A DNA stretch of 64,000 nucleotides, taken from positions 32,490,299 through 32,554,298 of the forward strand of contig JABBOT010000080.1 of the NCBI GenBank assembly GCA_016165875.1, given 5' to 3'. This stretch comes from Acanthopleura granulata (lineage: Eukaryota > Mollusca > Polyplacophora > Chitonida > Chitonidae). Below the pieces are notes generated by a model. That model saw nothing but the letters and a program-made list of their open reading frames with translations, was not told the DNA's origin and did no database searches. Below, piece after piece: positions 21,895-32,849 of this stretch. Position 1 is the first letter of the stretch; each line of letters opens with the position of its first letter. A program made the translations under genes and the position numbers.

Positions 21895-24800
21895 GTAGTC
21901 AGAACTGTCTTAATAGTCATTTCGTCAAGTTTCAATCAAATCCTAATCAGTTTGGTTTTTGTGAGACGAATGTTTCCTTCAGCTCACTTCATGGACATTA
22001 TGTGATACAAACCAAAGAAGTCAGTCATAAACTGTTGATGTACATGTTTTCATTGTTTGTTTCCTTTTTTTTTCCTTTTTTTTTTTTATTTTCAGGCACC
22101 TCCTGGTATGCTTCCATATTCCTGGTGGTGAATGCTGCCTTAGGGGCGGGGCTGTTGAATTTCCCAGATGCCTATCATCAGGCAGGGGGCGTGGTCATTG
22201 CCCTGGTTGTGCAGGCAGTAAGTAACGCATTAGGAGTTACCTTCAGATTCCCTTAAAAGGGAAACTGAAAGAACGACATTGACCTCAGTATGGCGTGTTT
22301 TGAAAAAATGGCATAATGCTCATGGTTTTATAAAAAAGGCATAGCAGTTTACTATCGTAAACACACTGTGAATGACCTAAGACAGGGTTCCCACGGTTCC
22401 TTAAAATCTTTGAAAGTACTTCAATTTTCTGAAAAGGTTTTCAAGACCTTCAAATTCCTTAAAAAATATTTTTTTGAACACATAAATGTGTTTGAAAGTA
22501 TTTGATTTTAATTTGTTAAGCAACACTATGATAGCATTAAGTTTTGAAAAGACCCATTCAGAATGCTACCAAAATACTACACATTCATCTTTACTTGAAG
22601 TTGTACTTAAACTGCATGGTACTTGAAAGTCATTTATTAGGTCACGGAAAGCTCTTAAAAATATTATCTTTTACTGATTTGAACCCAGAATGGGATGAAT
22701 TGTGTTGTTGCAACAATCAAAACTAAATGTTGAAAGCTACGTTTTTAAATTATCTGAAAAATGACCCATAACTCCTTCATCTTGTGATACAGTGAGTACA
22801 AAAGATTACCGTACCAGCTAGAAATGGGATGTAGCTGAGTCAGTACGAAACTCCCAACCATGGAGTACATGAGATGTGGCTCCAGTCCCATTCTTGCACA
22901 GAGAATTCGAAGGCACTTCTGTTCTCACTGTCAGAGTGGATCACTGTGGCTGATAGCATTCATAGGGATGTTGGTGAAGTCTTGTGTCTACATTTTGTTA
23001 TGGTGTATATGGTAGACGCACCTGTTCTTATGTGAGAAAGTTTATCAGTAATTTGCCTAAGGGTTGGTAGTTTTACCCCAGGCACTCCAGTTTCCTTCTA
23101 CCCATAAAACTGACTGCCACGGTGTTCGTAAAATATCCTTGAGTACGACATATAAAACAACAATCCGCCAATGTGAATCCAGCATGTGATTTGTTCTCTT
23201 CTCTGTCAGGTATTTCTGGTGTTCATCGTTGCTGCGTTGCTCATTCTTGCATACTGCTCAGATGTGAACCATACAAACACCTACCAGGGCGTTGTCTTGT
23301 CCATGTGTGGACGGAAAGCCCACATGTTGTCTGCAGCCACCCTCGTGCTCTACTGTTTTGGGACCTGTATTACATTCCTCATAATTATAGGGGACCAGTG
23401 GGATGAGTGTAAGTTTAAGGATAATCATTAATTATATCCTCCCCTAACATACATTTATCTATTCTTTAGCTGATGTAGAAAGTACAGTGGAACCTTACAT
23501 GTATGTCATGCCCCAAGTGTCAACATCCAGTAACAGTTAAAGCTGTGTTTAGGTAAATTTTAAGTGTATTTTCTAAGAAACATGCTGCGTTTACTGAGCT
23601 CAAGTTTTAAGGTCACGCCTAAAACATGATAGGACAAAGGGAATGTTCCATCACTGATATCCTGTATGCATATCAGTTATGTAAATTACAAGATTCATGA
23701 CTTGATCTCTTGTGTATTAGAATATATGTTGAGATTAATGTTAAAGAGGGGCCTCTGTGGCTCAGTCGGTTAGCGCGCTATCGCAGCACAATGACCGGAA
23801 GCCTCCCACCAATGTGGTCGCTGTGAGTTCAAGAGCAGCTCATGCTGGCTTTCTCTCCAGCCGTACGTGAGAAGGTCAGTCAGCAACCTGCGGATGGTCG
23901 TGGGTTTCCCCCAGGCTCTGCCTGGTTTCCTCTCACCATAATGCTGGCTGCCGTTGTATAAGTGAAATATTCTTGAGTATATCGTAAAACACCAATGAAA
24001 TAAATAAATAAAAAAATAATATTAAAGGTGGTATTGCAAAAAGTACTGGATGTATTGCTCAGGTTTTGCATATATATAAAACAGAGCTACACTGGGGGAT
24101 ATTGTTGATTGGTTGTTTATATTAATTATCCTTAATTAAAAAAATTTTTGACTCACTTGTCTTAATTATTTATTAAAAGCCATCAACAGTAAATGTCAAG
24201 GATGGTATCTCAAAAAGCTCTTTGTGGATTGGGCTGTAGTTTTGGTTTCGTATTATACCTGCTACAGGTGAGATCTTTACAAGCCTTGCTACCAGATGTC
24301 CTTCTTATTACCACTGTTTCCAGAACAAGTACTGTAAATAACCTAAAATTTCGCCCAGGAACTGTCAGTGCCCTTTTAGAGGCCAATTAATATCAGAAAA
24401 TATTACTTTTGGTGGTGAAACTTGTATTTTCCAGTAGCATATTATCTACCCTTCCAGACAAATTGCAAAACATGTGTACTTTCTAAAATCTGTAGAACTC
24501 TCAGAATCAGGCAAAATGTTGTACTTAGTCCTGGTTGAAATTCTAGGTCATTTAGGGTAGACCCTGGAAGGAAATTATATTTATGAAGTAATTATATCCT
24601 CTGCAAATCCTTGCATGTACATGAATACTTGTCAGTTAATTTTTTATCACATTGACTGTTTTCCAGTTTGTTACACAATGACTTTAATGCCGATTCAGCC
24701 TTTTTTCTCTTTCAGTTTTTGTTTTTGTGGCCAAGAAGACATTTTGCAACGAACACCCTTGGTACATGAAGAGAGAAGTAACCATATGTGTGACGTCAGT

Positions 24801-27800
24801 ACTGTTTATCTTACCTCTGTGCTTTCCTAGAAGAATAGACTTTTTAAAATATGCCAGGTGAGAAACTTCCTTTAAAAATATTTTAGGTGAGTCATTCTTC
24901 ATTGCTTGTGTGTGTTTAAAACCGTACATGTACCATCAATTGATCCACATTAGAAGTTAACAAACATTGTCGGTTTGAAATTCTGTGTGTTGGTAGTATT
25001 TATCCAAGGTTCATTATGCTCTGTTATTGGCATCCTTGTAAATTCAATATCTAATGGAAGGGACAAGGCACTGGTACACCCTGTCTTGTTGACTGTTTTG
25101 CATTACCTGCCATCTGATAACAGAATAGTTAAAATGCTCCTAATACAGCACTATACATATTTGGTGTCGTGATGTCATTAAACTTTGACTGGTGACTTGC
25201 ACTCAGAGGTTTCCTTTTTACCAAATTAAAGAAATGATGGGATAAAAGCAATAAACTACTTCACTGTAAACATCATGTCCTGGTGGTTTGCATGATAGGG
25301 TAGTGTAGCGTCCGGAATATGGTTAGTGTGAGTTCAAGTCCAGCTCATACTGGCTTGATCCCCAGGTCTGTTAGCAACCTGCATTTTGTCGTGGGTTTTC
25401 CCTGGGCTTGGCACAGTTTACTCCCACCATATTGCTGGCTGCCTTCATGCAAGTGAAACTTTCTTGAGTACACAAAAAACAAAAAAACAAAAAGACAGCT
25501 CAGGGCAAGAAAACATCAGCTTTTTCTGACATGTCCTTGCCATTGCAAACTTGCAGTTGTTTTTCGGCAAGACAACCAGAAACAGACAGTATTCGAAGGA
25601 AAGATGTGGTCAGGAATCTTGTTCACATGGTTTTGGCAAATTCTCGAATTGTCGAGATTCCACTGTACTTTCTACATATGAGCTAAAGAATAGCTAAATG
25701 TATATTAGGGCAGGATATTATTAAGATTATTCTCATAGCTACTCTCACAATGGTTTTTTTTTCACAGGCTCTGTGGGTACTTCTGTGTCAATTGTGTCTC
25801 TACTGAGCAATTTTTCATTTCCAGTGCTCTAGGTGTTGTTGGAATTTTGTATGTGGCTGTGATGGTAGTGGTCAAATACGCCTTGCCCCATACACCAGCT
25901 GAGGGTGTTAGAACAAGGTAAGAACAAGGGACTCTCGTAGAACTAAAGCAATACAACAAGAAAGCAGCATTGTCGCATAGGCCATATTAATGTAAAGTAA
26001 AACAAAGATGAAAACATGAACATTGAACCAGATTAGAGGCTTTTACATTACAGTGTACTTCAAAAATGTATGATAGCTGGATGTTTAATTTACGTCTCCA
26101 TTTGTTGGAAAAATTCTTGAGTATGGCCTTTTAAGGCATTCCTAGAAACAAGAAATCTTGAAATATTATAACACAGTAAATGTATACTCGTAATTTTCAG
26201 AGCCGTGGGCATTCCAGTTTCTCATTTCTTACTTATTTTTTTCTAGAACAAAAAGTGGAATCTCGACATGAGGGATGGTGTTTTGTATGAGGCTAATAAA
26301 AATACATTTCCTAGATTGCCCAGAAATGTATAAAATTTATGATGTTTGATGATATATATATCTGTTGTGAAAACCTCAGGAGATTAAGGTTCTTTGATAC
26401 ATGTGCTTGTCATGCTATAAGAGTTCTCATGCTTTTTTTCTCTTTGTAGTCCCAGATCTTGGCTGGATGTATTCACGGTTATATCTGTGATATGTTTTGG
26501 ATATCAGGTAAAATTCACAGTCAAATCCTTAAAAAAAAAATAGTTATCAGTCTGTAAATGTATTTTTTTATCTGCAATTGTATTGTTACTATTGGTTTTA
26601 AAATAAATGTGAAGTTTTTGAGTTGTAGGCTATATGTTTTTGACTATATGGATTGTTGTGAGATGTAATGAGTGCTATTGAGACAGAACATTCCCGTGTG
26701 CTTTATTGATTGTATTTCATGAATTATTTCATACGTTATTATTGTTTGAAGATGAAGTCAGGACATCAGAAAAAAAAATGAGCTTGCCAAGAAATCCCTT
26801 TCTGTTGCTTTCGACAAAGTTTCCTGAAACCGTGCCAGATGTTCAGGAATGATACTTGATATGCATGAGTGTGTGTAACATCCTTGAATTATATTTTGGC
26901 ATTTGATTGTGGAATCTGTGATTAAAGTGCTGCTATGTGTAGATGTGCATGTGCATTTTCTGAGTTATTGTCATTTGAAAATTGATTCTGGATTTGTCAG
27001 CAAATTTCATAAGGGTTAACCATCTATGACTATCTGACGATCTGCATGTGCTTTTTGAGGGTTGCAGGGCATCAGTTGTTTTCAAAACCTTATTAAAAGG
27101 TCATGAAACAGTTGCGATGGTGTTTGACCAGGGGATACATCGTATTCTGATAACTCCTGACGGCTTAGTACATGCTATAATTTTCTGACATCATTTATCA
27201 CTGAGCTACCTGCTAAAATTCACCCAGATTGACAAGTACATGTAAACTGGGGGGAGGAGGGGGGCGGCACACTAGTCATAACATATATACGTGGCTGCTA
27301 AATGAAATTTTGTGCTGCACAGCTGAATTTGTAAACCAAATGAGTTGGGATGTCAGTCAGTTACGGTGAGTTGATGATGTATTACAAAAGCAAGTTTCAG
27401 AAAAGCTGCTCACATTTTAGATTAGCTAAATTATTCTGAGTAAACTTATCATATTCCTCAACCTTCTTGCATATAAAAAAGCAGCTTTTAGTGTGATTTA
27501 TACACCTTCTCAGTTTGATTTTGAAGACAAAACTGGGACCAGTTTCAGGGCTTAGCAAAAAGTGTAATTTTATCAGAATCTGTACAGAATGAATCTGTCA
27601 AAATATGCTTGAAAGTGTTGAAGAATTACATTACTCTGTGTGTTTTTACTTTAGGCTCATCTTATGAAATGTTTCAGTGCCATGTCAGTGTTATCCCTAT
27701 ATATGCCTGCCTGGATAAACGGAACGTGAAGGAGTTCTCCAAGACAGTAGCTGTTGCAATATTACTGTGTGTGCTGAGTTACTCTGTGACGGCCACCTGT

Positions 27801-28072
27801 GGCTACTGGACGTTCGGGGACCGGGTTAACAGCGATATCCTGCTGTCGTACAACCCTGACCCGGAGGTCATTGTTGCTGTCATACTTATAGCTGTGAAAA
27901 CGTACACAACCTATCCCATTCTGAACTTCTGTGGCAGGTTAGGATATGGTCATGTGGTTCAGTTAAATATATTAACAAAAGTTTTGTCAGGCAAGAGGCA
28001 TGCTTAAAATGAAAGGAAAACTAAAATATTTGGCACATATGTAATATATTATTATATATTTATTAATGTATT

Positions 28073-28112
<40 letters not shown>

Positions 28113-30569
28113 AATTTCCGTTGGTAACAATGAGTGGTTGACAATGGTTCAGTTCCATCTAATGTTCGTGGAAAATACTTGAATGTCTTCCACCAGTGTG
28201 GTGTGCATATCTGTCACCTGTGAGAAAGTTCATCAGCAACTTGCCCAAGGTTAATACCCTACCCCATTCACTCGCGCTCCGTCCACTCATGAAACTAACC
28301 ACCATTATATTAGTGAACTATTCTTGAGTATGACATGAAACAGTGAAATCGCTAAATAAATAACGTTTGTTTTGAGTAAAATAATTTTGATGAGATAAAA
28401 CACCCATCAAGCAGAGACTTACTAAATCACCTCACATGCTCTGACATGGATGTTTTCCGTTGCAGAGCTGCCCTGGAAAGTATATGGGTGGATTTACGTG
28501 GAATGACTGCAGAGCAGGCTGCCTTAAGAGAGAAAGCACGGCGCATCATCACCACCCTCATCTGGTTTGTAGCCTCCCTTGTTCTCTCCCTCGTCATTCC
28601 TAACATCGGTGTGGTCATTGACGTACTGGGCTCACTGGCAGCTATCTTCATTTTTGTTTTCCCAGGTAAGTGACCATGACAACTAATCCTGATGAGCATC
28701 ATCTGAATGAAATGATTGTGCCCTAACAGAACATAGACGACATTTCAGCCATATTGTTCCAAGAACTCAGTGTCTCTGACTGTATTATAGAATTATAAAT
28801 AGATTTGTTGGGATTTAGTTGGAGAACAAACCAGATTCGAATGTTTATGTGGATCAGATTGTCATTAACGGGATTTACTGTGGGTGGTGTAGGATGCTTT
28901 GGAAGTGCACCTCAAAATAACAAACACATATAGCTACTACATCCCCTTGGGGTTTCATGTTGTCTTGCACATATGAAATGGCTTTGCTGTGTTTTGAGAT
29001 ATAATGTGAAAAATCTGATGAATTAGGCCATCCTTAAACAACTGTTTGTTGGGTGTAAGCTGCCCCTATGAGAGAAAATAGGGTTGGTCGGTAGGGAATT
29101 CTTTTTTCATTCTGGTTCCTGAAAAAGAGAGGGATTTAAAGAAATTAACATAGAGAGAAAAATAAAAAAAGAAAAACTTTTATCAAAATACCAAGATAAA
29201 CTCTTGAGTAGGCCCTGTTTTGAAGGATAGGTCAGGATACACCCACCGGAAATATTTTTAAGGCTGGCCTTAACCAACAAACAGATTTAGGTCTTTAGTG
29301 ACATGTTCTGCTAAAATTATGCTGGCATTGGTGCCATTACAGAGCTGCACCATTCATTGATTGTTGAAAGTGAAATTTGTTGATGTAACATTCCATCTGC
29401 CTATACTGTGCCACTGGTGTGCCATTGTTTTCCTTTGGGGATTGACATGTGCCTCTCACCTGATATGCAATAGTTTTCTTGTCTAAGTTGTTAGTGTTTT
29501 AGATGGATGATTGTACCTCTTACCTGACGTGTTATTGTTTTTCATGGGTGATCGTGCCTCACCCTTGATTGGTCATTGTTTTCTATGGGTGATCATGCCT
29601 CACCCTTGATTGGTCATTGTTTTCTATGGGTGATCGTGCCTCACACTTGATTGGTCATTGTTTTCCATGGGTGATCGTGCCTCACACTTGATTGGTCATT
29701 GTTTTCTATGGGTGATCGTGCCTCACACTTGATTGGTGATTGTTTTCCATGGGTGATCATGCCTCACACTTGATTGGTGATTGTTTTCTATGGGTGAGCG
29801 TGCCTCACACTTGGTTGGTGATTGTTTTCTATGGGTGAGCGTGCCTCACACTTGATTGGTCATTGTTTTCTATGGGTGATCGTGCCTCACACTTGATTGG
29901 TGATTGTTTTCTATGGGTGATCGTGCCTCACACTTGATTGGTGATTGTTTTCCATGGGTGATCGTGCCTCACACTTGATTGGTGATTGTTTTCCATGGGT
30001 GATCGTGCCTCACACTTGATTGGTGATTGTTTTCCATGGGTGATCGTGCCTCACACTTGATTGGTGATTGTTTTCTATGGGTGATCGTGCCTCACACTTG
30101 ATTGGTGATTGTTTTCTATGGGTGATTGTGTCTCCTGTCTGCTGTGACATTTTTTTCCCTCGTTGAGTTTGCCTCTCAGTTGATGTTTCCTTGTTGCCCT
30201 GGAGTGATTGTGCCTCTTTTTTGATGTGCCATTGTTTTCCTGGGGTGCCTTATATCTGATACGTTGTTGTTTCCCATGGATGCTTTTACATTATATCTGA
30301 TGTGTTATTATTTTCCCTGGGTGATTGTTTCAGGTTTGTGTTTACTAAAGGCAGTGGAGATGAGGGAGGGTCAGGTGTGGAGTAAGAAAGGCGTGGCGCT
30401 GATCATATTCTCCTGTGGCTTCATTGTGCTTGGCATGTTTATCTTTGGGGTGACAGTTACACAAGCTGTCATGCAAGACATCAAGGGAGACAAACCTGCT
30501 GTGCCCATCTGTCCTATCAACTCTAACCTATCAAGTAAACTGACAATAAAAAATGGCCGACTCCTCTGA
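21834..30569 (+). CDS. SLC38A7: SLC38A7-like lysosomal amino-acid transporter, nine-exon model
   Basis: Eleven-helix amino-acid transporter of the AAAP/SLC38 group. Family knowledge: SLC38A7 (SNAT7) exports glutamine and asparagine from lysosomes. CDS: 21834-21894, 22096-22217, 23210-23408, 24716-24857, 25825-25917, 26450-26507, 27678-27937, 28466-28665, 30334-30569; 1,371 nt, 456 residues against 462 in human. All eight introns are GT-AG and phases agree. Marks: VNAALGAGLLNFP (32-44) in helix 1, FGTCITFLIIIGDQ (111-124), FLKYAS (170-175), ICFGYQCHVS (220-229, the family's CFG.QCH), LLSYNP, YPILNFCGR (304-312) and FIFVFPGLCL (374-383). SLC38A7 fits better than SLC38A8 at the FCGR and QCHVS sites. 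The C-terminus runs about 27 residues past the last helix. The first exon is the weak point: only 21 residues before helix 1 against about 50 in human, so an upstream coding exon may be missing. Confidence 0.93.
22096..22217 (+). CDS. SLC38A7: SLC38A7-like exon 2 (helix 1)
   Basis: Encodes TSWYASIFLVVNAALGAGLL and on to GGVVIALVVQA (residues 22-61), the most conserved segment of the family and part of the substrate and sodium site. Acceptor after a long T-rich tract, TTATTTTCAG|GCACC; donor GGCA|GTAAGT. Confidence 0.95.
22385..22640 (+). repeat. Probable dispersed repeat of the 'CCTTGAAAGT' type
   Basis: Starts GGGTTCCCACGGTTCCTTAA and repeats CTTGAAAGTACTT-like words. This pattern is widespread in aquatic animal genomes (from memory). 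Boundaries are approximate; it lies in SLC38 intron 2. Confidence 0.4.
23030..23160 (+). mobile_element. SINE family 2, partial
   Basis: TGTGAGAAAGTTTATCAGTA, then CCTAAGGGTTGGTAGTTTTA, CCCATAAAACTGACTGCC and CTTGAGTACGACATATAAAA. Matches 28,170-28,370 in order. Located in SLC38 intron 2, just before exon 3. Confidence 0.65.
23210..23408 (+). CDS. SLC38A7: SLC38A7-like exon 3 (helices 2-3)
   Basis: Residues 62-127 plus one base. Includes LILAYCSDVNHTNTYQGVV and FGTCITFLIIIGDQ. Acceptor TCTGTCAG|GTATT, donor GAGT|GTAAGT. Confidence 0.95.
23746..24020 (+). mobile_element. SINE family 1, full-length, plus strand
   Basis: Best-preserved copy. Head GGCCTCTGTGGCTCAGTCGG contains a box A match (TGGCTCAGTCG). 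The body has GTGAGTTCAAGAGCAGCTCA, and the tail is AAATAAATAAATAAAAAAAT. It lies in SLC38 intron 3. Confidence 0.9.
24716..24857 (+). CDS. SLC38A7: SLC38A7-like exon 4
   Basis: Encodes FFVFVAKKTFCNEHPWYMKR and then EVTICVTSVLFILPLCFPRR, up to KYA. The NEHPWYMKRE block matches the ..PWYTDRK.. loop of the mammalian protein. Acceptor CTCTTTCAG|TTTTT, donor CCAG|GTGAGA. The longest open frame at this spot is in another phase, so this exon is easy to miss. Confidence 0.92.
25290..25495 (+). mobile_element. SINE family 1, 5'-degraded
   Basis: Shares GTGAGTTCAAGTCCAGCTCA, GCAACCTGCATTTTGTCGTGG and TTTACTCCCACCATATTGCT with family 1. The head is decayed and the tail is CAAAAAACAAAAAAACAAAAA. It lies in SLC38 intron 4. 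Confidence 0.75.
25825..25917 (+). CDS. SLC38A7: SLC38A7-like exon 5
   Basis: Residues 176-205: ALGVVGILYVAVMVVVKYAL then PHTPAEGVRT. One helix plus a loop. Acceptor CATTTCCAG|TGCTC, donor CAAG|GTAAGA. Confidence 0.92.
26450..26507 (+). CDS. SLC38A7: SLC38A7-like exon 6
   Basis: Short exon, residues 207-225: PRSWLDVFTVISVICFGYQ. It begins the conserved CFGYQ|CHVS motif, which is split by the next intron. Acceptor TCTTTGTAG|TCCCA, donor TCAG|GTAAAA. Confidence 0.92.
27475..27645 (-). repeat. 170-bp dispersed repeat, copy 2
   Basis: The reverse complement matches the copies at 11,165 and 31,845, including TTACACTTTTTGCTAAGCCC, TTTTGTCTTCAAAATCAAA and GGTGTATAAATCA. It ends about 30 bp before the acceptor of SLC38 exon 7. 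Confidence 0.6.
27678..27937 (+). CDS. SLC38A7: SLC38A7-like exon 7
   Basis: Residues 226-311, from CHVSVIPIYACL through CGYWTFGDRVNSDILLSYNP to YPILNFCG. Acceptor ATGTTTCAG|TGCCA, donor GCAG|GTTAGG. The open frame starts upstream in the intron, but family alignment places the boundary at CHVS. Confidence 0.94.
28077..28109. repeat. (TA)n microsatellite
   Basis: About 33 bp of alternating TA in SLC38 intron 7. Confidence 0.95.
28170..28370 (+). mobile_element. SINE family 2
   Basis: Contains CCTGTGAGAAAGTTCATCAG, CAACTTGCCCAAGG, a CCACTCATGAAACTAACCACC block and ATTCTTGAGTATGACATGAAA, ending in AAATAAATAA. It shares only its tail with family 1. Confidence 0.65.
28466..28665 (+). CDS. SLC38A7: SLC38A7-like exon 8
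   Basis: Residues 313-378: AALESIWVDLRGM, a basic loop, then helices ending GSLAAIFIFVFP. Acceptor CCGTTGCAG|AGCTG, donor CCCAG|GTAAGT. Confidence 0.95.
29020..29290 (+). mobile_element. MITE-like dispersed element, copy 2
   Basis: Inverted relative to the copy at 2,968-3,190. Its ends carry CTGTTTGTTGGG (left) and the inverse CCAACAAACAG (right), so short imperfect terminal inverted repeats are visible. No ORF. Confidence 0.55.
29395..29529 (+). repeat. Decayed minisatellite units, left flank
   Basis: Repeated TGCCATTGTTTTCC..GATTG..TGTGCCTCTCACCTGAT phrases, clearly related to the 41-bp unit but diverged and out of register. Confidence 0.65.
29530..30130 (+). repeat. 41-bp minisatellite, about 15 units
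   Basis: The unit reads GGGTGATCGTGCCTCACACT followed by TGATTGGTGATTGTTTTCTAT. Unit starts recur at exact 41-bp steps from about 29,546 to 30,120. Variants (GGTCATTG or GGTGATTG, TCTATGG or TCCATGG, GATCG or GAGCG) are interspersed, as expected from unequal exchange. It occupies the last SLC38 intron. Confidence 0.97.
30131..30333 (+). repeat. Decayed minisatellite units up to the splice acceptor
   Basis: GTGATTGTGCCTCTTTTTTG, then TGTGCCATTGTTTTCCTGGGG and TTATTTTCCCTGGGTGATTG continue the unit pattern directly into TTTCAG at 30,333. The pyrimidine tract and acceptor of exon 9 therefore look like part of the repeat. Confidence 0.65.
30334..30569 (+). CDS. SLC38A7: SLC38A7-like exon 9 (last helix, stop)
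   Basis: Residues 380-456 and TGA. Contains LCLLKAVEM, the last helix (IIFSCGFIVLGMFIFGVTVT) and a polar tail ending KNGRLL. Its acceptor, GATTGTTTCAG|GTTTG, is built from the decayed end of the 41-bp minisatellite. Confidence 0.94.
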
Positions 30570-32843
30570 GCAAGCAGGGAGCAATATATTTGACCGGCAA
30601 TTTGACGTCCATGACTAAATAACTAGTTTAGCCTGGTCCTAAAAGAGTTCTTTTGATCTCAGAAAGGTGTTTTGAGGTTAGTTTGGAAAATTGTGAGATT
30701 AAAAGCAAAGGTGATATTTGATGACCTTTCCATGTGCCTCCAGAATGTTCATTTTTGAGTGTAGTTTCATGTCAGATAGTAGATTCACACAGTGCTGCAT
30801 ATATTGATGTTGGAAGTTCCTTTTAAAGAGATGTAATATATCATTAACATTTAACATCTAGCACGACCCTCACAGGCTAAACTCCAACGTTTCATCAAAT
30901 TTAAAAGTAAGACAGATTAAGGATGGATTTTGGTGGACATACAGTGGGCAATGATTTCAGGTCCTCAGTTATTTCAGCCCAAACCTCGTGGATGTGAGAA
31001 AACTGTGTCAAGACATTGTTTAGTAGATCCATCCTACTAGACTGGAGCTTTACATGATGCATGTACTTGGGTATATGTTAACAAAGAAAGAAGAGATTCT
31101 TATATACGTGTACAAGTAGATGTCAGATGTTAAAGTTCTGCTCTTTTTTGTGAAACCCAAAACTGAAATTGTCAGTTCAGAAAAAAAATATGGACTACCA
31201 TTTTACAATTTTGAGAATAATTTGCGCAGTATTAGCCACTGTGATGCATCGCGTACACTGTTATATGGTTACTTCAAAGCTGCCAGGCGACAGAAGTTGT
31301 ACATGCAGTTGACCTGCATGCAAAGAAACTTATTGTCTGAACTCAGACATTGTCAGATACTGAAAATAGCAAGGCTTTCTCAAACTTTTTGGCATAAGTA
31401 TTACGAGTTGGTAAACGTTGTCAAGTTTAACTCAGATGTTCAGATTACAAATCCACCTCTGCTCAGCAAAATGCAACATGTTAAACTATTTTGTGGTCAT
31501 AGAATATAAGAAAACGTTTAGATGCCCAGTTGAGCATTGAAGAAAAAAAACTCCAGCATTTATGGACTTGTTTTTAAGCATAACATAGGAAACCGCTGCA
31601 ATACTGTAATGTTGATAATTAAATGTACTTTGTATATATGTCCATCTTACATCCACTTATATTGAGTTTGTGTGGTAAGTTTTATCTCTTTTTTCATAAT
31701 GGCAACATCACCAGAATACTGTAATCATTTAATGCACATTTTAAAGACTACACACTTTACTTCATAGATTAAGTATATGTATACAATTCATTAAAATCCG
31801 AAATCTGTACGGATCATGGTATGGTCTGATACGATTCTGATTCTTCAACCTTTTTGCATGTTTGCGGAATATTTATTCAGGCGTATTCTGAGCAAGTTGA
31901 TACAATTATACTTCTAGTAAAATTTGGAGAAATCAGTCAGCCTACCTAGTGTATTTTTGTTTCCAAAATCAAATTAAAAAGGTGTATCAATCAACCTGGC
32001 TGAAAGTTGCTCTGTCTTAAGAGTGAATGTTGAGGAATCTGAGTAGCCAGTTTTCACAGAAGATTTTAATTAACCTTTATCAGTAGCAGTATTTTATTAC
32101 TATGCAGGAATTAACATGCGCTAATGCTGTAAATGATATCCATGTAGATGAACCATTGTTGTTGTCACAAACTCAGAGGCCAGATAGGCCTTCTGTTGGG
32201 TTTAAACACAAGTTTGTATTGTATTGCATAATTTACTGTAGTTGTAGCCTTTTTAATTGTTGCTTGTCATTGGTAAGATTGTGATAGAAGACAACATGCG
32301 CATATAGAGATATTTTTATACTACCGCTCATTCTAAACAAAAAATACTCAGGCATTTAGATTCAACTTGGCATTACATGACACGTGATAATATTTAACTG
32401 TATGTACTGCTAAACTTTGTCATCTTTTATCATCAACAGATCAACGCTGATGTCTTATCATTTGTGCACTCATGAACCAGTTGTAAAATGTCCCTTCAAA
32501 AATGCTGAAACATATGAGAAAAAGAATCATTCAGATATTTTTGCATTATTTAAGATGATTCCAACTCTAGTATGAGTTGAAATCAGTCCACATGGTTTGG
32601 GACTCCTACATGATGATCTTGGTTGTTACTGAAGTGTGACTACAGAGATGGGCTGATATAAACATTTGGTGAAGTGAACATGAATCATGTGACCAGGTCA
32701 TTGACATTCAAAACACTGGACAAAACTGTTCCCAAAACTGTTATCATTTTGGGTTGTTTTTTTTTTATTTTTTGGTAGAAGGGTTTTGTTTATTGGGGCA
32801 TGCTGCTCTCCTCCATCCGTAAGCAGAACGTGATAAACTAGAA
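30570..32843 (+). other. Probable SLC38A7-like 3' UTR
   Basis: AT-rich sequence after the stop. The first clear AATAAA is at 32,844. A 129-codon open frame at 31,120-31,509 has no recognisable domain and is probably chance. A dispersed repeat lies at 31,845-32,010. Confidence 0.4.
31845..32010 (+). repeat. 170-bp dispersed repeat, copy 3
   Basis: Aligns to 11,165-11,335: TTCAACCTTTTTGCATGTTTG, GCGTATTCTGAG, GTGTATTTTTGTTTCCAAAATCA and GGTGTATCAATCA. It would lie within the probable SLC38 3' UTR. Confidence 0.6.
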
Positions 32844-32849
32844 AATAAA
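32844..32849 (+). terminator. Candidate poly(A) signal, SLC38A7-like gene
   Basis: AATAAA about 2.3 kb after the stop, the first canonical hexamer seen there. Other AT-rich hexamers nearer the stop cannot be excluded. Confidence 0.3.

Noticed and set aside
29530..30130. CRISPR-like array
   Set aside because: The 41-bp units are contiguous with no unique spacers, and the setting is an animal intron. It is a minisatellite.
31120..31509. 129-codon frame after the SLC38 stop as a separate gene
   Set aside because: No recognisable domain, AT-driven composition, and it lies in what is probably the 3' UTR. It could only be revived by transcript or conservation data.
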